A stretch of DNA of 64,000 nucleotides, taken from positions 4,612,501-4,676,500 of the forward strand of contig NZ_CP126084.1 in NCBI RefSeq assembly GCF_030122845.1, in the 5' to 3' direction. Position 1 is the first letter of the stretch. Every line of letters begins with the position of its first letter. Shown here piece after piece: positions 1-8,129 of this stretch. The DNA comes from Paenibacillus woosongensis (GTDB lineage: Bacteria > Bacillota > Bacilli > Paenibacillales > Paenibacillaceae). The notes beneath the pieces are model-generated. The model had not been told where the DNA came from. It was given only the letters and a program-made list of their open reading frames with translations, and did not search any database. The translations under genes were made by a program, and so were the position numbers.

Positions 1-276
1 GGGCATAAAACCGAAGAACGCACCCAGCCCGATAACCAGCAAGCTTTTGATGGCATTGTTCAAGAAAATGAATATAAAGAAGCTTAGCTCCGGCGAGGAA
101 GACTGCGACAAACTGCCGCTCACCTCACGTATTGCATGAATTTGCGGCTTCAGCATGGCGCCGAGAAAATCCGAATATACAGCTCCAAGCACAATTCCGG
201 CAACGAACAGCGTCAGGGAAACAAGCAGCATTTTCCGATAATGGGCCAAATCTTGAATAAAACGACGAAAAGACAT
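1..276 (-). CDS. SpoIIM-like (DUF95) membrane protein, N-terminal part
   Basis: Reading leftwards from ATG at 276, an open frame runs off the window edge after 92 codons. A GGAGGT ribosome site lies 4 nt upstream. The visible protein starts MSFRRFIQDLAHYRKM and has a hydrophobic segment at about residues 18-37 and a second beginning near residue 70. This pattern resembles stage II sporulation protein M and related DUF95 membrane proteins, which help septal peptidoglycan hydrolysis and engulfment. It diverges from pdaB, consistent with a sporulation neighbourhood. The C-terminal half is outside the window, so the family call rests on the N-terminus only. Confidence 0.7.
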   Translation of the reverse strand, partial: MSFRRFIQDLAHYRKMLLVSLTLFVAGIVLGAVYSDFLGAMLKPQIHAIREVSGSLSQSSSPELSFFIFIFLNNAIKSLLVIGLGAFFGFMP

Positions 277-331
277 AAATACCTCCTAGAGCTGTCTCTG
301 ATGATTTCCTCTAAAGCGGACGAGAACGGTT

Positions 332-359
332 ATATTCGCAAAAGGTACGAGCATATATT
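332..359 (+). promoter_or_regulatory. sigma-E-like promoter of pdaB
   Basis: ATATT at 332-336 and CATATATT at 352-359 are separated by 15 nt. This fits the mother-cell sigma-E consensus (ATATT, 14-15 nt, CATACAAT-like) with the start codon about 45 nt downstream. Sigma-E control is expected for pdaB from Bacillus. Inferred from sequence alone. Confidence 0.5.
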
Positions 360-403
360 GTAACAGCGGACAAATTTATTTTGAAACGAGAGGGGCTTAA
401 CTT

Positions 404-1213
404 ATGAATAACTTCTTCTACGTCCTCAACGGAAAAAAGATCAAACGCTTCATGTTTGTATTTGCCGCGGCCCTGTTTGCAGCCGGTATCATCTATGTAG
501 AGAAAGAAAATATTACGGTATTCTCCGAGGAGAGCAATCATTCGGCCATCTACAGCGTATCTACCGACAAGAAGGTCATTGCTCTCACCTTCGATATCAG
601 CTGGGGGGATACAAGAACAGGGCCAATACTTCAGGTGCTTAAAGATAAGGACGTGAAAAAAGCGACCTTCTTCCTTTCCTCCCCTTGGAGCAAGAGCCAT
701 CCCGAGCTCGTCAAGGCCATTCAGCAGCAAGGCTTTGAAATCGGCAGCCATGGCCATAAGCACGTCAACTACAGCGGCCTGGAAGATGAAGAAATTAAGC
801 GGCAGCTTACGACGGCTCATTCTATTTTAACCGATTTGACCGGAAAAGCACCTGCCTTGCTTCGGCTGCCGAATGGGGATTTTGATAAACGCGTGCTGAA
901 AATTGCCGACGAGCTTGGCTATAAAGTGATCCAGTGGGATACCGATTCGCAGGATTGGATGAATAAGGGCGTTCAAACGATCGTAAACCGCGTCGTCAGC
1001 AAAGCGCATCCCGGTGATATCGTTCTCTTTCATGCCAGCGATTCCGTTAAACAGACACATGAGGCGCTTCCAATCATTATCGACGAGCTCCGCAAAAAAG
1101 GATACGAATTCGTTACCGTCACCGACCTGCTCCAGGAAGCGGGCGTCAAAGGCGCTCAGGTGAGGGATCAGGCCTGGATACAGGAGCAAATCGACATCGC
1201 GGCAGGAATGTAA
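404..1213 (+). CDS. pdaB: polysaccharide deacetylase-family sporulation protein PdaB
   Basis: A 269-residue protein with an N-terminal membrane anchor (about residues 14-32) and a NodB-type polysaccharide deacetylase domain (about 55-250). The zinc-binding His pair is present in GSHGHKH, and LFHASDS matches the LxH motif. The first motif reads TFDISWG instead of TFDDGP, the known PdaB peculiarity, so classical deacetylase chemistry is doubtful. In Bacillus, PdaB maintains spores after late sporulation, probably acting on cortex peptidoglycan. An AGAGGGG ribosome site lies upstream of the ATG. An open frame on the opposite strand at 311-820 is a shadow. A terminator follows at 1271. Confidence 0.95.
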   Translation: MNNFFYVLNGKKIKRFMFVFAAALFAAGIIYVEKENITVFSEESNHSAIYSVSTDKKVIALTFDISWGDTRTGPILQVLKDKDVKKATFFLSSPWSKSHPELVKAIQQQGFEIGSHGHKHVNYSGLEDEEIKRQLTTAHSILTDLTGKAPALLRLPNGDFDKRVLKIADELGYKVIQWDTDSQDWMNKGVQTIVNRVVSKAHPGDIVLFHASDSVKQTHEALPIIIDELRKKGYEFVTVTDLLQEAGVKGAQVRDQAWIQEQIDIAAGM

Positions 1214-1270
1214 ACAGATGCAGATGTAGCGGCACAAGCAGCGGCATAAGGAAGACTTGTTGGCTTCACG

Positions 1271-1298
1271 GACTTCCGTTTTAACGGAGGTCTTTTTT
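1271..1298 (+). terminator. Rho-independent terminator of pdaB
   Basis: GACTTCCGT and ACGGAGGTC form a 9-bp stem (one G-U pair) with a TTTA loop, followed by a T run. It lies 57 nt after the pdaB stop. Confidence 0.9.
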
Positions 1299-1359
1299 AT
1301 GGCTTGGCTAAAACAAAAAGCCCAGTATTCCTACTGAGCTTCTTCGCTTGCTTCTTTTA

Positions 1360-1968
1360 TTACGGGTTTTGTGCAGACCCTGCAGGAGCCGCAGGCTTCA
1401 ATACTTTATGCAGGATTAGTATCTGATACGCATTGCATGCCAAGAGCGGAGCAACGATCCATGCCGTCGCCGCATTAACGCCGATCTTGAGCACCCCGAT
1501 CATTTCTACGATCGTCACGGCGATCATGAAGAACAAGGTTGGAATCCATGCTGTGCCATTGGTCAGCTTCGCCTTATAAAAAGCTACGGCACAAGCCACA
1601 ATAAGTATAACCGCGCTAAGAACGATATCGGAGCCACCGCCTTGCCCTTCTCCTACAAACGTCCGGAAGAACATCAGCTCAAGCAGCGCAAGCGCGGTGA
1701 GCACGATTTGTACGTATTGCCAGGTTCTTCTGGTAAAAACGCCTGTGCCCATGTAGTTGATCATCAAATAAGCAAAAAAGCCCATTTGGGAATATACGCT
1801 AACCATAATGCCTACCCCGAGCAAAATACCGACATTCACCAAAAAATCCACCGCTCCGTTTAACTGCACGGTATCCGTCCATTGCAGGATTAGGCCTACG
1901 GCCAGCGATCCAACTGCTCCAACCAACAAAGTGGTCCAGAACAAATAGAGCCAATTTTTCAAATTCAA
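1360..1968 (-). CDS. kbaA: KinB-signalling pathway activation protein KbaA
   Basis: An integral membrane protein of 202 residues with about six hydrophobic segments. Its position next to gerD and pdaB is that of Bacillus kbaA. In Bacillus, KbaA is needed for KinB to feed the Spo0A phosphorelay. The start is TTG at 1968, with a GGGGGTG ribosome-site candidate upstream. No catalytic motif is expected in this family. The gene converges with pdaB and diverges from gerD. Confidence 0.9.
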   Translation of the reverse strand: MNLKNWLYLFWTTLLVGAVGSLAVGLILQWTDTVQLNGAVDFLVNVGILLGVGIMVSVYSQMGFFAYLMINYMGTGVFTRRTWQYVQIVLTALALLELMFFRTFVGEGQGGGSDIVLSAVILIVACAVAFYKAKLTNGTAWIPTLFFMIAVTIVEMIGVLKIGVNAATAWIVAPLLACNAYQILILHKVLKPAAPAGSAQNP

Positions 1969-1994
1969 AACCTAACACCCCCACTAACGAATTA

Positions 1995-2017
1995 TTTTAC
2001 CAACGATTCCGGTAAAA
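1995..2017. repeat. 7-bp inverted repeat between kbaA and gerD
   Basis: TTTTACC and GGTAAAA flank a 9-nt loop in the gap between divergent kbaA and gerD, just upstream of the gerD promoter. It could be an operator or the kbaA 5' hairpin. No U tract follows on either strand, so it is not a terminator. Confidence 0.5.
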
Positions 2018-2034
2018 CACCATGCTTTTCAAGG

Positions 2035-2064
2035 GGATAATTCCTATTTCACGTCCGCATACTA
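2035..2064 (+). promoter_or_regulatory. sigma-G-like promoter of gerD
   Basis: GGATA at 2035-2039 and CATACTA at 2058-2064 are 18 nt apart. This matches the forespore sigma-G pattern (GnATR, 17-18 nt, CATnnTA). The gerD ATG is 33 nt downstream. Bacillus gerD is a sigma-G gene. Confidence 0.7.
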
Positions 2065-2097
2065 CATACAGCGATGACGATGAAGGAGGAAGGAACC

Positions 2098-2877
2098 ATG
2101 AAACGGCTGAACTACCGATGGATACTGTGCCTTATATGTGCTTGTATACTTCCGCTAACGGCTTGCGGTTCTGAACCGAGCTACTCTTCTGCTCAGGGAG
2201 GGGGATACAAAGAGACGAAATCCATGATCATTGACATACTTAAAACCGATGAAGGTAAAAAAGCCATTTACGAAGCGCTCAGCTCCCCGCCATCCGAAGG
2301 CGGAGGCGGACAATCAGGCGGTGGCGGCGGCTCCGGTTCCGGGGGATCAGGCGGATCTTCTGGCGGAGGTGGCGGGGGCGGGGGCTCTAGTTCCGGTGGT
2401 GGCGGCACTATGGGGATCAAAATGATCCTGCCAACCCAAACCTCGGAACAGGTGAAGATGGCCGTCAAGGAAACAATCACCTCCCCGGAATACAAAAAAG
2501 AGTTCGAAAAGATTATGACCGACCCCAAATTCGCTGGCGATTTCGCCAAAGCGATCAATTCACAGAACAAAGAGCTGCATATGCAGTTGATCAAGGATCC
2601 GCAGTATCAGAAATCTGTCAGCGAAATTATGAAGTCGCCTGAGGTTATGAAAATGTTCCTCGATCTAACCCAAACGCCCGATTTCCGCAAGCAGTCCATG
2701 ACTGTCATGCAGGAAGCGATGCAAAGCCCGCTCTTCAAAATGGAAGTGATGGATCTGCTCAAAACGGTGGTGCAGGAGCAACTGCAGCCCAAGCTTGAAA
2801 AAGAGTCTACTTCCGGCAAAGGCGGCGGTGGCGGTGGCGGCCAAGGTGGCGATGGCGGCGGTGGTGGCGGCTCCTAG
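2098..2877 (+). CDS. gerD: spore germination lipoprotein GerD
   Basis: A 259-residue lipoprotein. The start at 2098 has an AAGGAGG site upstream; an earlier in-frame ATG at 2074 lacks one. A signal peptide ends in the lipobox LTAC, so the mature protein starts at Cys. GerD clusters nutrient receptors in the spore inner membrane. The conserved helical part (DILKTDEGKKAIYEAL, then about residues 115-225) is interrupted by a Gly/Ser-rich stretch at roughly residues 73-105. The protein ends in another Gly-rich tail. Both low-complexity tracts are absent from the shorter (about 185 aa) Bacillus protein. Confidence 0.93.
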   Translation: MKRLNYRWILCLICACILPLTACGSEPSYSSAQGGGYKETKSMIIDILKTDEGKKAIYEALSSPPSEGGGGQSGGGGGSGSGGSGGSSGGGGGGGGSSSGGGGTMGIKMILPTQTSEQVKMAVKETITSPEYKKEFEKIMTDPKFAGDFAKAINSQNKELHMQLIKDPQYQKSVSEIMKSPEVMKMFLDLTQTPDFRKQSMTVMQEAMQSPLFKMEVMDLLKTVVQEQLQPKLEKESTSGKGGGGGGGQGGDGGGGGGS

Positions 2878-2902
2878 ACAAATTAAACTTTCCTAACTGT
2901 CA

Positions 2903-2934
2903 TAAAAAAAGACTGACCATCCGGTCAGTCTTTT
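2903..2934. terminator. bidirectional terminator between gerD and salA
   Basis: GACTGACC-atcc-GGTCAGTC is a perfect 8-bp stem with an A run on one side and a T run on the other, so it can serve both converging genes. The last codons and stop of salA lie inside the stem. Confidence 0.9.
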
Positions 2935-4046
2935 GCGTACTTATTGATAACCTGCAGGGCTATGTCATCATAGATCCGGCCAACTGTGCTGTCCTGCTTA
3001 TACACGCAAGGCGAAAAGTCCGGTTCGGCCGGATGGTTGTCCGGAGCGCCCAGCGGAATTTGCGCCAGCAATCCAGTGTGCAGCGTCTCGGCAAGCCGCG
3101 CTCCGCCTCCCCGGCCAAAAATATAGTCCTTCTGGCCGCAGGCCGAACATTCGTAGTAAGCCATGTTCTCAATTACGCCCAGCACCTCGTGGTTCGTCTT
3201 CAGTGCCATCGCTCCGGCACGGGCCGCCACGAAGGCAGCCGTGGCATGAGGCGTCGTCACGATGATTTCGCTGCTATGCGGAATCATTTGATGTACATCA
3301 AGCGCCACATCTCCTGTTCCCGGGGGCAGATCAAGCAGCACATAATCGAGCTCCCCCCAATCTACATCGCTAAAGAACTGGCGAAGCATCCTTCCCAGCA
3401 TAGGTCCCCGCCAAATGACGGGATTATTCTCCTGAATGAAGAAGCCCATCGACATTACCTTTACGCCAAAGCGCTCGACAGGAATAATCGCCCCTTCATC
3501 CAAGTTAGGAACTTCTTCAATGCCCATCATATCCGGAACACTGAAGCCGTATATATCCGCATCGATTAAGCCGACACGCTGTCCACGCCGGGCAAGCGCA
3601 ACGGCCAAATTTACAGTAACGGTAGATTTGCCAACTCCGCCTTTGCCACTGGCAATCGCAATGAACTTCACGCCGGACTTCGGATCCAGAATTGGCAGCT
3701 TCTCGAGGCCGGCAGCATGTCCTTTGCGCAGCACCTCCTCATCGGAAGATTCTTTTTCTCCTGCTTCTCCCGGCTGCTCGCCCACAGCCTCTTCGCGCTC
3801 CCGCTCGGAAGCTTCCCGGAATCTCAAATGAACATGACTAACGCCAGCATCCGCCAGACGGTCACGAATCTCCCGCTCCAGCAGCTTCTGCGTCTCCTCA
3901 TCCTTCTCTAGGCAGACTACTGTTAGAGAGACACGATCTTCTTTCACCATCATATCGCGAATCCATTGCAGATCAACCAAACTTCGTTTCAGCTTCGGCT
4001 CGGCAATAGGGCGCAAGGCCGCTTGAATATGCTCCTTGGATAACAA
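2925..4046 (-). CDS. salA: Mrp/NBP35-family ATP-binding protein SalA
   Basis: A 373-residue deviant Walker-A ATPase. Residues 1-80 form the FSCA-like domain. The ATPase domain contains GKGGVGKSTVTVNL and a Walker B/switch region LDLPPGTGD, and CSACG supplies the paired Cys typical of Fe-S carrier ATPases. In Bacillus, SalA represses scoC and so de-represses exoprotease genes; the wider family handles Fe-S clusters. TTG at 4046 is preferred because GAGGT ends 7 nt before it; GTG at 4055 would place the ribosome site inside the gene. A charged linker (about 100-120) separates the domains. Confidence 0.93.
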   Translation of the reverse strand: MLSKEHIQAALRPIAEPKLKRSLVDLQWIRDMMVKEDRVSLTVVCLEKDEETQKLLEREIRDRLADAGVSHVHLRFREASEREREEAVGEQPGEAGEKESSDEEVLRKGHAAGLEKLPILDPKSGVKFIAIASGKGGVGKSTVTVNLAVALARRGQRVGLIDADIYGFSVPDMMGIEEVPNLDEGAIIPVERFGVKVMSMGFFIQENNPVIWRGPMLGRMLRQFFSDVDWGELDYVLLDLPPGTGDVALDVHQMIPHSSEIIVTTPHATAAFVAARAGAMALKTNHEVLGVIENMAYYECSACGQKDYIFGRGGGARLAETLHTGLLAQIPLGAPDNHPAEPDFSPCVYKQDSTVGRIYDDIALQVINKYAKD

Positions 4047-4088
4047 TGACAGCACCTCGACTTCGTATCATATCGTGTAAATATGTAT

Positions 4089-4097
4089 ATTATATCA
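4089..4097 (-). promoter_or_regulatory. possible extended -10 promoter of salA
   Basis: TGATATAAT (TGn plus TATAAT) lies about 45 nt before the salA start and overlaps the cwlD stop. No good -35 is visible. Weak evidence. Confidence 0.35.
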
Positions 4098-4865
4098 CTC
4101 TCCGCTCTTCTTTGCCCTTTTTCCCGTCTCTCCAGCGCTATATCTTAAAATGCCCTGATAAATCGAGGCCGCCACCTTCTGCTGGTACTGTTCACTGCCG
4201 AGCATCGCCGCTTCCCCCGGATTGGATAAAAAACCGACTTCCACGAGCGCAGATGGGATTTTCAAAGCTTTCAGCAAATAAACGGATTTATCGTTTTGCT
4301 TCGCTACACGATCGCTGTTCTCCAAATTACGTATCAGCTCATCCTGAATCAAGTAGGCCAAATCGTAGCTTTTTTCATCCTCCTTGGTAAAAAACGTCTG
4401 TGCTCCGCTCCATTTGCTGGAAGGGACGCTGTTCACATGAATGCTGATCAGCAGTTTGGCCTGCTTCTCTTTAATGAAGCGAACGCGGCGTTTTAGATCC
4501 TCGGTTTTGCGTTTGCTGTACCCTTTTGTTTCTGCATCGGCTAAATCTCGATCATCTTCCCGGGTCATGACGACAATTGCCCCAGCCTGCTGCAAATAGT
4601 CGCGCAGATAAAGAGCTACAGCCAGATTGATATCCTTCTCGATGAGGCCTTGCCGGTTTACGGCTCCCCCGTCCGGCCCGCCATGTCCGGCATCCAATGC
4701 TATAGTCACTCCGGCTAAAGGCAGGCTCCAATAATTCCAGGCATTCCTTGCCGGAACTTCGTATACCGCAATTCCCCATAGTAAGCCCAGCAAAACGAGG
4801 CCGAGCATCAGCTTTTTAATATGACCTAATGAAATCCATAGCGTCACCTTATCTCTTGATCCCAT
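4095..4865 (-). CDS. cwlD: N-acetylmuramoyl-L-alanine amidase CwlD
   Basis: A 256-residue zinc amidase (Amidase_3). A membrane anchor at about residues 18-35 is followed by the catalytic domain, with the zinc ligands visible in LDAGHGG (His), LIEKDIN (Glu) and SIHVNS (His) and the catalytic Glu in VEVGFLSN. CwlD strips peptides from muramic acid so that PdaA can form the muramic delta-lactam of spore cortex. The ATG is preceded by GGAGGTGG, which is also the 3' arm of the terminator for the upstream sat transcript, an unusual overlap. Confidence 0.95.
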   Translation of the reverse strand: MGSRDKVTLWISLGHIKKLMLGLVLLGLLWGIAVYEVPARNAWNYWSLPLAGVTIALDAGHGGPDGGAVNRQGLIEKDINLAVALYLRDYLQQAGAIVVMTREDDRDLADAETKGYSKRKTEDLKRRVRFIKEKQAKLLISIHVNSVPSSKWSGAQTFFTKEDEKSYDLAYLIQDELIRNLENSDRVAKQNDKSVYLLKALKIPSALVEVGFLSNPGEAAMLGSEQYQQKVAASIYQGILRYSAGETGKRAKKSGE

Positions 4866-4920
4866 AAAAAAGCCACCTCCGAGCCCATATGATTCTAATC
4901 ATCTATATGGGACGAGGTGG
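4866..4920 (-). terminator. terminator of cysH-sat whose 3' arm carries the cwlD ribosome site
   Basis: In the minus strand, CCACCTC pairs with GAGGTGG, CCCAT with ATGGG and ATGATT with AATCAT (AG loop), followed by six Ts and then the cwlD ATG. It is a complete intrinsic terminator just before cwlD. Forming it would bury the GGAGGTGG ribosome site. Confidence 0.8.
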
Positions 4921-4928
4921 ACAAATAT
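4902..4928 (-). promoter_or_regulatory. sigma-E-like promoter of cwlD inside the terminator
   Basis: ATATT (4928-4924), a 14-nt spacer and CATATAGA (4909-4902) resemble a sigma-E promoter. Initiation would fall near 4895, within the hairpin loop. Such transcripts would lack the 5' arm of the terminator. Confidence 0.45.
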
Positions 4929-4950
4929 ACCTCATATTCGATTTATGACA

Positions 4951-6120
4951 TTAAATAACGACCTGGTGGCTCATGCCCTCAATCAATACTTTCGCTACTT
5001 CTGGTCTCGTGAACTCTGGCGGCGGGCATACACCATCGCGCAGCAAAGCTCTTACCTTCGTACCCGACAGCGTCAAATGCGCCTCTTTCGGATGCGGGCA
5101 CGTCTTGCTTGAAGCCATGTTGCCGCAGGTTGTGCAGAAGAAGCTATGCTCGAAGAAGAGCGGAGAAATCCCGAGCTCCTCCGGCGTAAAGTTCAGGAAG
5201 ATTTCCTGGGCCTCATATGTTCCGTAATAGTCGCCGACACCCGCATGATCACGGCCAACGATGAAATGGGTGCAGCCGTAGTTTTTGCGGACCATAGCAT
5301 GGAAAATCGCTTCCCGTGGTCCGGCATAACGCATCGCGGCCGGGAACACGCCAAGGAAAGTACGATCCGCGGGATAATAATTTTCCAGCAGCGTAAGGTA
5401 GCTCTTCATGCGAACGTCCGCCGGAACGTCATCCGACTTCGTTTCGCCGACCAGCGGATTCAGGAACAATGCGTCAACGATTTCCATCGCGCTCTTCTGG
5501 ATATATTCATGCGCGCGGTGCACCGGGTTGCGTGTCTGGAATCCGACCACGGTACGCCAGCCCTTCTCGGCAAATAAGCGCCGAGTTTCCGCTGGATCAA
5601 AGTAAAACTCGCCGAAGCGCTCCGGCTGCGGACGATTGAGCACCTGCACCGGTCCGCCCACGTAATAAGGTGAACGTTCGAAGAGCTTAGCTACTCCCGG
5701 ATGCTCCTTATCTTCCGTTTTGAATACATTTCTCGCTTCCTCAGCCTGGTCCACTTTATAGACGCTCTCCACGTCAAGCAAGCCGTAGATGACGCCGTCC
5801 TGTTCCCCTACAAGCGCAACACGCTTGGAGATTTCCAGCTGCTGCGCCTGCTCCTCACTCACGGACAAGGTAATCGGAATACTCCACACCGTACCGTCAG
5901 CGAGTCTCATCTTCTGAACCACAGATTCGTAATCCTCTTGATTCAAGAATCCTTCCAATGGAGAAAAGGCTCCGACACCGATCAAATCCAAATCCGAAAT
6001 GGTCCAGGCATTGATCGAAATTACCGGAAGGTCTTTAGCTAGCGCGAGCAATTCTTCTCTTTCCTTACCTGTCACAACCCGATTTACCAGTTTGCCACCA
6101 TGTGGCAAAATTGCTGTCAT
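4951..6120 (-). CDS. sat: sulfate adenylyltransferase (ATP sulfurylase)
   Basis: A 389-residue ATP sulfurylase of the dissimilatory/Bacillus-type Sat family that activates sulfate to APS. The nucleotide motif [12 protein letters not shown] is present, as are [12 protein letters not shown] and a Cys cluster (CTTCGNM plus CPH) typical of bacterial zinc-containing Sat. The third in-frame ATG at 6120 is chosen because GGGAGAG precedes it by 6 nt. The gene lies 36 nt downstream of cysH in the same direction. No APS kinase gene (cysC) accompanies the pair. Confidence 0.96.
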   Translation of the reverse strand: MTAILPHGGKLVNRVVTGKEREELLALAKDLPVISINAWTISDLDLIGVGAFSPLEGFLNQEDYESVVQKMRLADGTVWSIPITLSVSEEQAQQLEISKRVALVGEQDGVIYGLLDVESVYKVDQAEEARNVFKTEDKEHPGVAKLFERSPYYVGGPVQVLNRPQPERFGEFYFDPAETRRLFAEKGWRTVVGFQTRNPVHRAHEYIQKSAMEIVDALFLNPLVGETKSDDVPADVRMKSYLTLLENYYPADRTFLGVFPAAMRYAGPREAIFHAMVRKNYGCTHFIVGRDHAGVGDYYGTYEAQEIFLNFTPEELGISPLFFEHSFFCTTCGNMASSKTCPHPKEAHLTLSGTKVRALLRDGVCPPPEFTRPEVAKVLIEGMSHQVVI

Positions 6121-6156
6121 CTCCATCTCTCCCTGCATATAAGAATGTATATATTA

Positions 6157-6849
6157 TTATTTATGAAGTCCGCATTCGATTTTATCGGTTCCTGACCAGC
6201 GGCCTGCCCGCGGATCTTCTCCCGGCATAACTTGACGAGTACAATACTCACAGCCGATGCTAGGATAATTCTGATCGTGCAGCGGATTGTATACCACATT
6301 GTTAGCCCGGATGTAGTCCCATACATCCTCGGAAGTCCAGCTAGCTATCGGATTGAATTTGACCAGCCCGAATTTCGTATCGTATTCCACCTTCTTCGCA
6401 TTGGCGCGCGTTGGCGCCTGATCGCGCCGGATCCCCGTGATCCAAGCATCATATCCGGACAATACCCGGGTCAAAGGCTCGACCTTGCGAATGTTGCAGC
6501 AGGCATTCGGATCGCTCTTCCAGAGCTCTTCGCCGTGCTGAGCGGCTTGCTCCTCCGGCGTAATTAGGGGAGATACCCGCACGAATTCAAGATTGTACTT
6601 GGAAGCCATTTTATCGCGTGTTTCATAGGTTTCTTTAAAGTGGAAGTCCGTGTCCAGATAGAAAATATCCGTCGACGGGCTGATCTTCTGCAGCATATCC
6701 ACCAGCACGACATCCTCTGCACCGAAGCTGCACGCAAATGTAATATTCGGGAATGTCTGAACTGCCCAAGCGATAATCTCTTCAGGAGATGCTTTCTCGA
6801 ACTCCTCCGCCTTAATCTGAATCAACTGTTCTTTCTCCAATAAATTCAT
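6157..6849 (-). CDS. cysH: adenylylsulfate (APS/PAPS) reductase, thioredoxin-dependent
   Basis: A 230-residue CysH. The PP-loop region includes SFGAEDVVL. The [4Fe-4S] ligands are visible as CCNIRK and CEYC, and the catalytic Cys lies in the C-terminal ECGLHK. The CC/CxxC cluster marks enzymes able to reduce APS directly to sulfite, consistent with the missing cysC. Ribosome site GAGGGGG, start ATG. First gene of the cysH-sat pair, with its own sigma-A promoter. Confidence 0.96.
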   Translation of the reverse strand: MNLLEKEQLIQIKAEEFEKASPEEIIAWAVQTFPNITFACSFGAEDVVLVDMLQKISPSTDIFYLDTDFHFKETYETRDKMASKYNLEFVRVSPLITPEEQAAQHGEELWKSDPNACCNIRKVEPLTRVLSGYDAWITGIRRDQAPTRANAKKVEYDTKFGLVKFNPIASWTSEDVWDYIRANNVVYNPLHDQNYPSIGCEYCTRQVMPGEDPRAGRWSGTDKIECGLHK

Positions 6850-6885
6850 GGTTTTGTCCCCCTCGCAGCAAATTTACATAAACAA

Positions 6886-6896
6886 GGAAATATTCC
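6886..6896. repeat. short inverted repeat in the cysH leader
   Basis: GGAA-ata-TTCC is a small symmetric site between the cysH promoter and its ribosome site, at a place where a repressor could bind. No regulator can be named from sequence alone. Confidence 0.3.
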
Positions 6897-6924
6897 TACT
6901 AATCAGATTTGAATTATAATTTAA

Positions 6925-6952
6925 AGTATAGAACTTTTTAACAATAAGTCAA
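6925..6952 (-). promoter_or_regulatory. sigma-A promoter of cysH-sat
   Basis: TTGACT (6952-6947), a 16-nt spacer and TATACT (6930-6925), about 75 nt before the cysH start. Confidence 0.8.
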
Positions 6953-6964
6953 TATGAACGCGAG

Positions 6965-6996
6965 AAAAAAGCCCTTGGCCAATAACGGCCAAGGGC
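6965..6996 (-). terminator. terminator of rplM-rpsI
   Basis: GCCCTTGGCC and GGCCAAGGGC form a perfect 10-bp stem with a 6-nt loop followed by six Ts. It lies 27 nt after the rpsI stop. Confidence 0.95.
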
Positions 6997-7023
6997 TTTC
7001 TTTCCTTGTTCTGCAAGGGAATA

Positions 7024-7416
7024 TTAACGTTTGGAGAATTGTGGCGCACGACGAGCAGCTTTAAGTCCGTATTTCTTACGCTCTTTCATACGTGGGTCAC
7101 GAGTCAAGAAGCCTGCTTTCTTCAGTGCAGGACGGAATTCTGGATCTGCTTTGAGCAATGCACGGGAAATACCGTGGCGAATTGCTCCTGCTTGACCAGA
7201 GATACCTCCGCCGTGAGCGATAACGATCACGTCGTAGTTAGTGCTTGTTTCTGTCAAGTTCAGCGGTTGTTTAACGATCAGTTTGAGTGTTTCCAAACCG
7301 AAGTAGTCATTGATATCACGTTTATTGATGACAATGCGTCCTTCACCCGGTACAAGGCGAACACGAGCTACCGAATGTTTACGACGACCTGTCCCATAGT
7401 ATTGTACTTGTGCCAT
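7024..7416 (-). CDS. rpsI: 30S ribosomal protein S9
   Basis: A 130-residue S9, full length. It has the conserved [14 protein letters not shown] start and the basic C-terminal tail ending QFSKR that reaches the P-site tRNA. An AGGGAGG ribosome site precedes the ATG. It follows rplM by 20 nt in the usual L13-S9 pair and is ended by a strong terminator. Confidence 0.98.
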   Translation of the reverse strand: MAQVQYYGTGRRKHSVARVRLVPGEGRIVINKRDINDYFGLETLKLIVKQPLNLTETSTNYDVIVIAHGGGISGQAGAIRHGISRALLKADPEFRPALKKAGFLTRDPRMKERKKYGLKAARRAPQFSKR

Positions 7417-7436
7417 GAAACTGTCCTCCCTTTTAA

Positions 7437-7874
7437 TTATCCGCGAAGTTCGTAAACTTCTGGTTTTTGTGCTGCATGTGGATGCTCAGTACCCGCATAT
7501 GCTTTCAATCTCAGCTTCATTTTCTCGCCTTGACGAGTTTTAGGAAGCATGCCGTGAACCGCAGATTCGATCATGCGCTCAGGTTTTGTTCTCAACAGGT
7601 CTTGAGCAACCGTCACTTTAAGACCACCTGTGTGCTGGGAGTGACGATAGTATTTCTTGTTTTCCATTTTGTTGCCGCTAAGTCTGATTTTCTCAGCATT
7701 GATGACGATAACGAAATCACCGCCGTCAACATGAGGTGTAAATCCTGGTTTGTGTTTGCCGCGAATCAATGCCGCAGCTTCGCTTGCCAAACGGCCCAGC
7801 GTTTTGCCTTCGGCATCAATGATGTGCCATTTGCGCTCAACTTCGCTTGGCTTAGCCATATAGGTGGTACGCAT
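7437..7874 (-). CDS. rplM: 50S ribosomal protein L13
   Basis: A 145-residue L13. The start at 7874 has GGAGG 8 nt upstream and gives the standard [10 protein letters not shown]-terminus. The longer frame from 7919 would add 15 residues without support. It contains the conserved [20 protein letters not shown] region. Promoter and a probable L13 leader lie upstream. Confidence 0.98.
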   Translation of the reverse strand: MRTTYMAKPSEVERKWHIIDAEGKTLGRLASEAAALIRGKHKPGFTPHVDGGDFVIVINAEKIRLSGNKMENKKYYRHSQHTGGLKVTVAQDLLRTKPERMIESAVHGMLPKTRQGEKMKLRLKAYAGTEHPHAAQKPEVYELRG

Positions 7875-7884
7875 GTAAAGATCC

Positions 7885-8060
7885 TCCTTCATTCTCGTCC
7901 GAAATGGTTCATGGTTCATAGATACCAGACATGTTCATGCTCTTTGGGCGCAGAACGAATCTGGTAAATTTATCTTCGTTCCTATGCTTATTCGCATTTA
8001 AATTATCATAGATGTATCGTCTTCTTATTGGGGGCTGTGGGATAGCCATAAGAAAACACA
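7885..8060 (-). promoter_or_regulatory. probable L13 ribosomal leader
   Basis: About 180 nt of untranslated leader separates the rplM promoter from its ribosome site. It contains an ACCAGA/TCTGGT long-range stem (7974-7969 with 7928-7923) and the GGAACGAAGAT stretch just upstream. Size, position and stem agree with the autoregulatory L13 leader of Firmicutes. A covariance search was not possible here. Confidence 0.5.
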
Positions 8061-8066
8061 ACTTAT

Positions 8067-8095
8067 ATTTTACAGGATGCACATTTATTACGCAA
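8067..8095 (-). promoter_or_regulatory. sigma-A promoter of rplM-rpsI
   Basis: TTGCGT (8095-8090), a 17-nt spacer and TAAAAT (8072-8067). Confidence 0.75.
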
Positions 8096-8129
8096 GTCTT
8101 TTTTAGAGCAAATTGAATTAAACTCGGCA

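Noticed and set aside
311..820. 169-residue minus-strand frame
   Set aside because: Overlaps pdaB, which has a ribosome site, known domain and terminator.
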